This document shows positions 40,279 through 44,357 of a stretch of 44,357 bases of DNA, piece by piece (the stretch's first letter is position 1; each line of letters opens with the position of its first letter). This DNA comes from Clostridia bacterium (GTDB lineage Bacteria > Bacillota > Clostridia > Christensenellales > Aristaeellaceae), in assembly GCA_017459565.1 (NCBI GenBank), contig JAFUCP010000105.1, positions 1 to 44,357 on the forward strand. Reading direction: 5' to 3'. The position numbers and the translations under genes are program-made. Below the pieces are notes generated by a model that made no database searches, was not told the DNA's origin, and was given only the letters and a program-made list of their open reading frames with translations.

Positions 40279-42693
40279 ATGGACAGACAGCGGGCGCTTT
40301 CAGAATATATTCAGGCCATACTGCCGGAACGGGAGGCCTATCTCTATGAGCGCGCCCTGGGCAAGGCGCGCCCGATTACCCGGAACATGTCCCAGGATGA
40401 GCTTAACGCGTATCTTGGCGGAAAGGCCTTCGCGAACACGCTGTACCATACCCGGCGCAACGACAAGGTCTGCCAGGCGCTTTTGCGGGGCGAGCTGGTT
40501 TTGGACTATCACCAGGCGGAGTTCGAAAGGCTCTGTCCCCTGATCATGCAGCAGCTGCGTCAGGATCGGGAAATCGATCTGGGCTTTCTGCGCTCTGTGG
40601 ACCGCAGCCGCACGTCCCTGAAAAGGGCATACGAGGCCGTCGATCTCTTCCGCCGCAACACCTTGCGCGCCTTTCTGGGACAGCTGACCCAGCGCATGGC
40701 GGACGAGGCGGAACGCAAGGTTGAATACCATCTGCTCCGGGGCGACTTTTCCCGCGCCGTCCCGAAGGACAGCGGCGTTGACCGGGTCGCGTCCTTTCTG
40801 ATGGAAACGCGCTTTGGCCGCGGCGTTCCCTCGGATATTGTGGATAAGGCCTACCAGCCGTCATCGGCGACGGAGACGCTGCGCGCCCAGGTGAAGCGCG
40901 CCTATCCCGTGCTTTCGGCCTGCGCCCATGTGAAGCTCGATTCCGAGGTCACGGTATCCGACGGGGTGAAGAGCGAACTGCGCAGGGCTAAGAACAGCCT
41001 GTGCGCCATTGTCCGCAAGCGCTTTCCCGATGAAAGGGTGCGCCGGCTGTTGGCGTCAAACCCCTCTATTAAAAGGCTGCAAAGGCAGGCGGACGCCGCC
41101 GCCGCCCGGGAGCGCGGGCTGCGCTCGGCGCTGATCAACGCCATACCCGAGCATTACCGGGATCTCTACCCCCTGGCACGCGAGCTGCGCAGGCGCTTTA
41201 TACTCCATCTGGGGCCCACCAATTCCGGCAAGACCTACGAGGGTGTCCGGCGGCTAGCCGGAGCGCGCCGCGGCATCTACCTGGGGCCGCTTAGGCTGCT
41301 GGCGGCGGAGCAGTTTGAGAGCCTGAATCTGAACGACGTGCCCTGCTCCCTGGTGACGGGCGAGGAGCAGATCCGCGTGCCCGGCAGCCGGGTGCAGTCC
41401 TCCACGGTGGAGATGGCGGACCTCAGGACCCATTACGACGTGGCGGTGATCGACGAGTGCCAGATGATCGCGGACCGGGACCGGGGCGGCGCGTGGACCG
41501 CTGCCATCCTCGGCCTCTGCGCCGATGAGATCCACGCCTGCGCGTCCTCCGACGCCGAGGAGCTGTTGACGCGGATCATCCGCGAGTGTGGCGATGAGCT
41601 TACGATTGTGCGGCACGAGCGCATGACGCCGCTGACGGTGGAAAAGGAGGGCTTCCAGTTTCCTGAATCCGTGCGCCGGGGCGACGCGCTGATCGTGTTT
41701 TCCAAGGCCAGGGTCCACGCCGTGGCGGCGGAGCTGAAGCGCAAGGGCTATCGCGTTTCGCTGATCTACGGCGCGCTGCCCCCGGATGTGCGCAGGGACC
41801 AGGCGTTGCGCTTCCAGCAGGGCGATTCCGAGGTGGTGGTCTCCACGGACGCCATCGCCATGGGCATGAACCTGCCCATTGAGCGGGTGGTGTTTCTGGA
41901 ATCGGAAAAGTACGACGGGGATATCACCCGCCCGCTGACCGACGCGGAAATCAAGCAGATCGCGGGCAGGGCCGGCCGCTACGGGCAGTATGACGTGGGC
42001 TATGTGAACGCCCACGGCTTCAAGGGCGCCGTGGAGCGCGCACTGGGCAAGCCGCTTTTGAAGCTGACGGAAGCAGTCATACAGTTCCCGGAATCCCTGC
42101 TGGGCATCCCCCTGCCGCTGACACAGATCATCAACCAATGGCTTTTGATGAAGGACAAGGGCTGCTTTTCCAAGGCGTCTACCGTGCGCATGGCGGCGCT
42201 GGCAGCCATGATGGAAACCCCGAATACCGACAAGGCGCTGCTGTACCGCTTTCTGTGCATCCCCTTCGACGAGTCGGACCCAGATCTGCTTTCCCGCTGG
42301 CGGGCCATGTACCACGCCGAGTGCCACAGGGAGCATATCGACGTGCTTGCCCAGCTGCCCGACTTTGTCAACCCCGAGGAGTGTACCATACAGATGCTGG
42401 ACGGGCTGGAGAGCGATTACCGTCGCTGCGATCTGTATTACAACTACACCCGGCTTTTTCTCGATGAGCCGGACGAACTGCTGGAGCGGATACAGCAGCG
42501 CAAATACCTGATTTCCCAGGGCATCATCCACATCCTTTCCACCCAAAAGCTGGAGCAGCGCTCCTGTCGCGGCTGCGGCAGGAGCCTGCCCTGGAACTGG
42601 CCGCACCGGCTGTGCGACGCTTGCTACCGGCAGCAGCGCTTCCGGCGCGGCAAGGGTCGCGCGTCCGGTCATGGCGGCTGGGATGCGCCGTAG
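40279..42693 (+). CDS. SUV3-like superfamily 2 RNA helicase
   Basis: The helicase core is close to the mitochondrial/bacterial SUV3 family: Walker A GPTNSGKT (about 312-319), a GIYLGPLRLLA strand, TGEEQ, the DECQ box in VIDECQMIADRDRGGAWT, and a second half with STDAIAMGMNLP and IAGRAGRYGQYD. In mitochondria SUV3 unwinds RNA for degradation. The N-terminal 300 residues are helical and not assigned. The C-terminus ends in two Cys pairs (CRGCG and CDAC), probably a zinc knuckle, and a basic tail. GGGGTGA is four to five bases before ATG 40279. It stands alone with no RNase gene next to it. Confidence 0.88.
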   Translation: MDRQRALSEYIQAILPEREAYLYERALGKARPITRNMSQDELNAYLGGKAFANTLYHTRRNDKVCQALLRGELVLDYHQAEFERLCPLIMQQLRQDREIDLGFLRSVDRSRTSLKRAYEAVDLFRRNTLRAFLGQLTQRMADEAERKVEYHLLRGDFSRAVPKDSGVDRVASFLMETRFGRGVPSDIVDKAYQPSSATETLRAQVKRAYPVLSACAHVKLDSEVTVSDGVKSELRRAKNSLCAIVRKRFPDERVRRLLASNPSIKRLQRQADAAAARERGLRSALINAIPEHYRDLYPLARELRRRFILHLGPTNSGKTYEGVRRLAGARRGIYLGPLRLLAAEQFESLNLNDVPCSLVTGEEQIRVPGSRVQSSTVEMADLRTHYDVAVIDECQMIADRDRGGAWTAAILGLCADEIHACASSDAEELLTRIIRECGDELTIVRHERMTPLTVEKEGFQFPESVRRGDALIVFSKARVHAVAAELKRKGYRVSLIYGALPPDVRRDQALRFQQGDSEVVVSTDAIAMGMNLPIERVVFLESEKYDGDITRPLTDAEIKQIAGRAGRYGQYDVGYVNAHGFKGAVERALGKPLLKLTEAVIQFPESLLGIPLPLTQIINQWLLMKDKGCFSKASTVRMAALAAMMETPNTDKALLYRFLCIPFDESDPDLLSRWRAMYHAECHREHIDVLAQLPDFVNPEECTIQMLDGLESDYRRCDLYYNYTRLFLDEPDELLERIQQRKYLISQGIIHILSTQKLEQRSCRGCGRSLPWNWPHRLCDACYRQQRFRRGKGRASGHGGWDAP

Positions 42694-42727
42694 CGCCGCT
42701 TTTTTGCGGAAAATCTCTGCTCACATA

Positions 42728-42756
42728 TTCCATTTTGGCAAAATAACAGGTATAAT
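42728..42756 (+). promoter_or_regulatory. Promoter of the secreted HAD gene
   Basis: TTCCAT (42728-42733), 17 bases, then TATAAT (42751-42756). The -10 is consensus and the -35 weak. The leader is about 60 bases and ends in GGAGG. Confidence 0.6.
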
Positions 42757-42822
42757 GCTTATGATGGATTTATGTGCCCACGGGCCATAGCATCCCAAGC
42801 GAGTATAAATGGAGGATGAGAC

Positions 42823-44295
42823 ATGAAAAAACCGAACGTATGGATGGCAATACTCCTTGCCGCGCTGCTGGCACTGACCAGCCTGGGCGGCTTTGCCCTG
42901 GCCGAGGCCGACCAGGCGGAAGCCGAAGACGCCTCGATCTACGAGGAAGCCTTCCCGAGCTGGAACCCTGACGCCCCCGCTCTGAACGCGCTGATCGAAT
43001 ACGTCGAGACCGTTACGGACGAGTCCTCCCCGGATTACATCCCGCCGGTGGACCGCATCGCCACCTTTGACATGGACGGCACCGTGTGCGGCGAACTGTA
43101 CCCCACCTATCTGGAGTATTACATGCTGGCCTGGCGCATCCTGAAGGACCCGGATTGCCACCCGGACGAGGAGATGCTGGAGGTGGGCCGCACGCTGCGC
43201 GACTGCGCCCTGGACAATTCCTTCCCCTCCGACATGGCCATGCAGCACGCCATCCAGGCTGCCCGCGCCTATGCCGGAATGACCCTCCAGGATTTCGCGA
43301 ACTTCGTGACCCAGATTCTCGTGCGCGAGGTGGACGGCTTTGAGGGCATGACCTATGGCGAAGCCATCTTCCAGCCCATGATCGAGGTCGTGGACTACCT
43401 CAATGAGAACGATTTTAAGGTGTACATCTGCTCCGGCAGCGACCGCTTCATCTGCCGCTCTCTGATCGAGGGTATGCTGGACATTCCCTTTGAGCATATC
43501 ATCGGCATGGACGTGGCGCTGGAGGCCACAAACCAGGGCGAAACCGCGGGTCTTGACTATGTGTTCACCGCGGACGACGCCGTCGTGCGCACCGACAGGC
43601 TGCTCATCAAGAACCTGAAAATGAACAAGGTCGCCCAGATCGCCCAGGAGATCGGCCGTCAGCCCGTGCTGTCCTTCGGCAACAGCAGCGGCGACGTGAG
43701 CATGCACACCTATGTGCTGAGCAACAACTGCTATCGCAGCGCCGCCTTCATGCTGATCGCGGACGACGAGGACCGGGATTACGGCAACACCGAAAAGGGC
43801 ACCGCGCTGGGCGAAAAATGGGCCGCCGCGGGCTACAACGTGATCTCCGAGAAGAACGACTGGAAGACCATTTACGGCGAAGACGTGGTCAAGACCGGCA
43901 GCTTCCACTGGCTTGAGGAGCTGGCCGAGGACGACGCCGGGGAGGCTGAGGAAACCGAGGAAGCCCCGGAGGAGGATATCCAGTATGTGCTGTACCTGGG
44001 CACCAACGACAAGGACACCAATGAGCCCGTCTTTGCCCCGGAGGAGGCGCAGCGGGTGCTGAAGGATATCCTGATCAAGAACTTCGGCGGCTACACGATC
44101 CAGGAGGCCCAGGGCGGCTGGATCGGCGAGGACAACACCGAATACCAGGAGTACACGCTCATCATCTATCTGAGCGACACCAATGCCGATCAGGTCCACG
44201 CCGTGTGCGACGAGCTGCTCAAGGTCTTTAACCAGAGTTCCATTCTGATCCAGGCCAACACCACCAGAACCGAGTTCTACGCCACCGCACAGTAA
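42823..44295 (+). CDS. Exported HAD-superfamily phosphatase-like protein with C-terminal DUF3574-like domain
   Basis: A signal peptide (about 1-28, ALALTSLGGFALA) is followed by a HAD domain (about 75-370): motif I TFDMDGT with D83 and D85, motif II CSGSDR, and a motif IV region with FGNSSGDVSM. It resembles phosphoserine-phosphatase-type HADs. An acidic linker (about 370-390) leads to a C-terminal domain (about 390-490) like DUF3574, with YLGTNDKDTNEPVF, FGGYTIQEAQGGW and EYTLIIYLSD. HAD enzymes outside the membrane are uncommon; the substrate is unknown. GGAGG is seven bases before the ATG. It is monocistronic with a strong terminator. Confidence 0.85.
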   Translation: MKKPNVWMAILLAALLALTSLGGFALAEADQAEAEDASIYEEAFPSWNPDAPALNALIEYVETVTDESSPDYIPPVDRIATFDMDGTVCGELYPTYLEYYMLAWRILKDPDCHPDEEMLEVGRTLRDCALDNSFPSDMAMQHAIQAARAYAGMTLQDFANFVTQILVREVDGFEGMTYGEAIFQPMIEVVDYLNENDFKVYICSGSDRFICRSLIEGMLDIPFEHIIGMDVALEATNQGETAGLDYVFTADDAVVRTDRLLIKNLKMNKVAQIAQEIGRQPVLSFGNSSGDVSMHTYVLSNNCYRSAAFMLIADDEDRDYGNTEKGTALGEKWAAAGYNVISEKNDWKTIYGEDVVKTGSFHWLEELAEDDAGEAEETEEAPEEDIQYVLYLGTNDKDTNEPVFAPEEAQRVLKDILIKNFGGYTIQEAQGGWIGEDNTEYQEYTLIIYLSDTNADQVHAVCDELLKVFNQSSILIQANTTRTEFYATAQ

Positions 44296-44309
44296 GCGCC
44301 ATACCCCAA

Positions 44310-44352
44310 AAACTGCCCCGTGACTTTGCGGCCACGGGGCAGTTTGATTTTA
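44310..44352 (+). terminator. Terminator after the HAD gene
   Basis: A 13-bp perfect stem (44310-44322 with 44333-44345) with a ten-base loop, followed by GATTTTAT. Confidence 0.92.
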
Positions 44353-44357
44353 TACTA

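Noticed and set aside
41254-42672. 472-codon minus-strand frame opposite the SUV3-like gene
   Set aside because: Shadow frame; the helicase motifs on the plus strand explain the sequence.
38022-42756. Shared TTCCAT -35 of glgB and HAD genes as a regulon motif
   Set aside because: Two copies of a weak hexamer do not support a shared regulator; both are simply poor -35 boxes.
42721-44199. 492-codon minus-strand frame opposite the HAD gene
   Set aside because: The plus-strand gene has a signal peptide, HAD motifs, ribosome binding site and terminator; the antisense protein has none.
1-44357. tRNA, rRNA, insertion sequences, prophage, integrase or attachment sites
   Set aside because: No cloverleaf, rRNA block, transposase or integrase motif was found on either strand, and codon use looks uniform through the window.

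Overview
This 44.4 kb window comes from a GC-rich, Gram-positive, anaerobic bacterium, most likely a spore-forming member of the Clostridia. Supporting signs are spo0A and spoIIP, a CtsR-type operator on clpB, a flavodiiron protein with rubredoxin, a clostridial-type thymidine kinase, strong AGGAGG-like ribosome binding sites and sigma-A promoters. An uncultured gut lineage is plausible, but this is inference from gene content only. I saw no rRNA, tRNA, CRISPR array, transposase or phage gene. The window looks like ordinary chromosome, with 31 protein genes packed on both strands.

Layout. 1-4.7 kb: the 3' part of a NamZ-like muramidase gene, clpB (minus strand) under a CtsR box, and an EamA/DMT transporter. 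4.8-8.9 kb: a multidomain flavodiiron protein, then a minus-strand rpiR-family regulator plus FAD oxidoreductase pair. 9.1-15.9 kb: spoIIP directly followed by spo0A, uridine kinase, a secreted CAP protein, tlyA, tmcAL and a thymidine kinase fused to a GNAT acetyltransferase. 16-20.8 kb: a nuclease-helicase fusion (PD-(D/E)XK plus Fe-S Rad3-type helicase) divergent from manA and a CorC/HlyC-type CBS membrane protein. 21-26 kb: a large secreted LRR/Ig-like surface protein, a MATE exporter and fucO.

26-34.8 kb is a seven-gene minus-strand directon. In transcription order it holds a membrane glycosyltransferase, an SPL-like radical SAM protein, a secreted GH13 amylase, a two-TM protein, an Hsp70-like ATPase with its own membrane hairpin, a class-I amidotransferase-fold peptidase (C26) and a second MATE protein. 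34.9-37.9 kb is a FGGY sugar kinase plus aspartokinase operon. 38-44.3 kb holds glgB with a long structured leader, a SUV3-like RNA helicase, and a secreted HAD phosphatase-like protein with a DUF3574-like tail.

The best candidate for an undescribed system is the pair at 28.3-31.1 kb. It is a membrane-tethered Hsp70-fold ATPase lacking a normal substrate-binding domain, encoded next to a two-TM protein whose C-terminal tail weakly resembles the GrpE beta-domain. Other points of note are the Tdk-GNAT fusion, the nuclease-helicase fusion, the spoIIP-spo0A adjacency with a sigma-E-like promoter, the overlapping inverted repeats in the surface-protein leader and the 75-codon in-frame extension before the sugar kinase.
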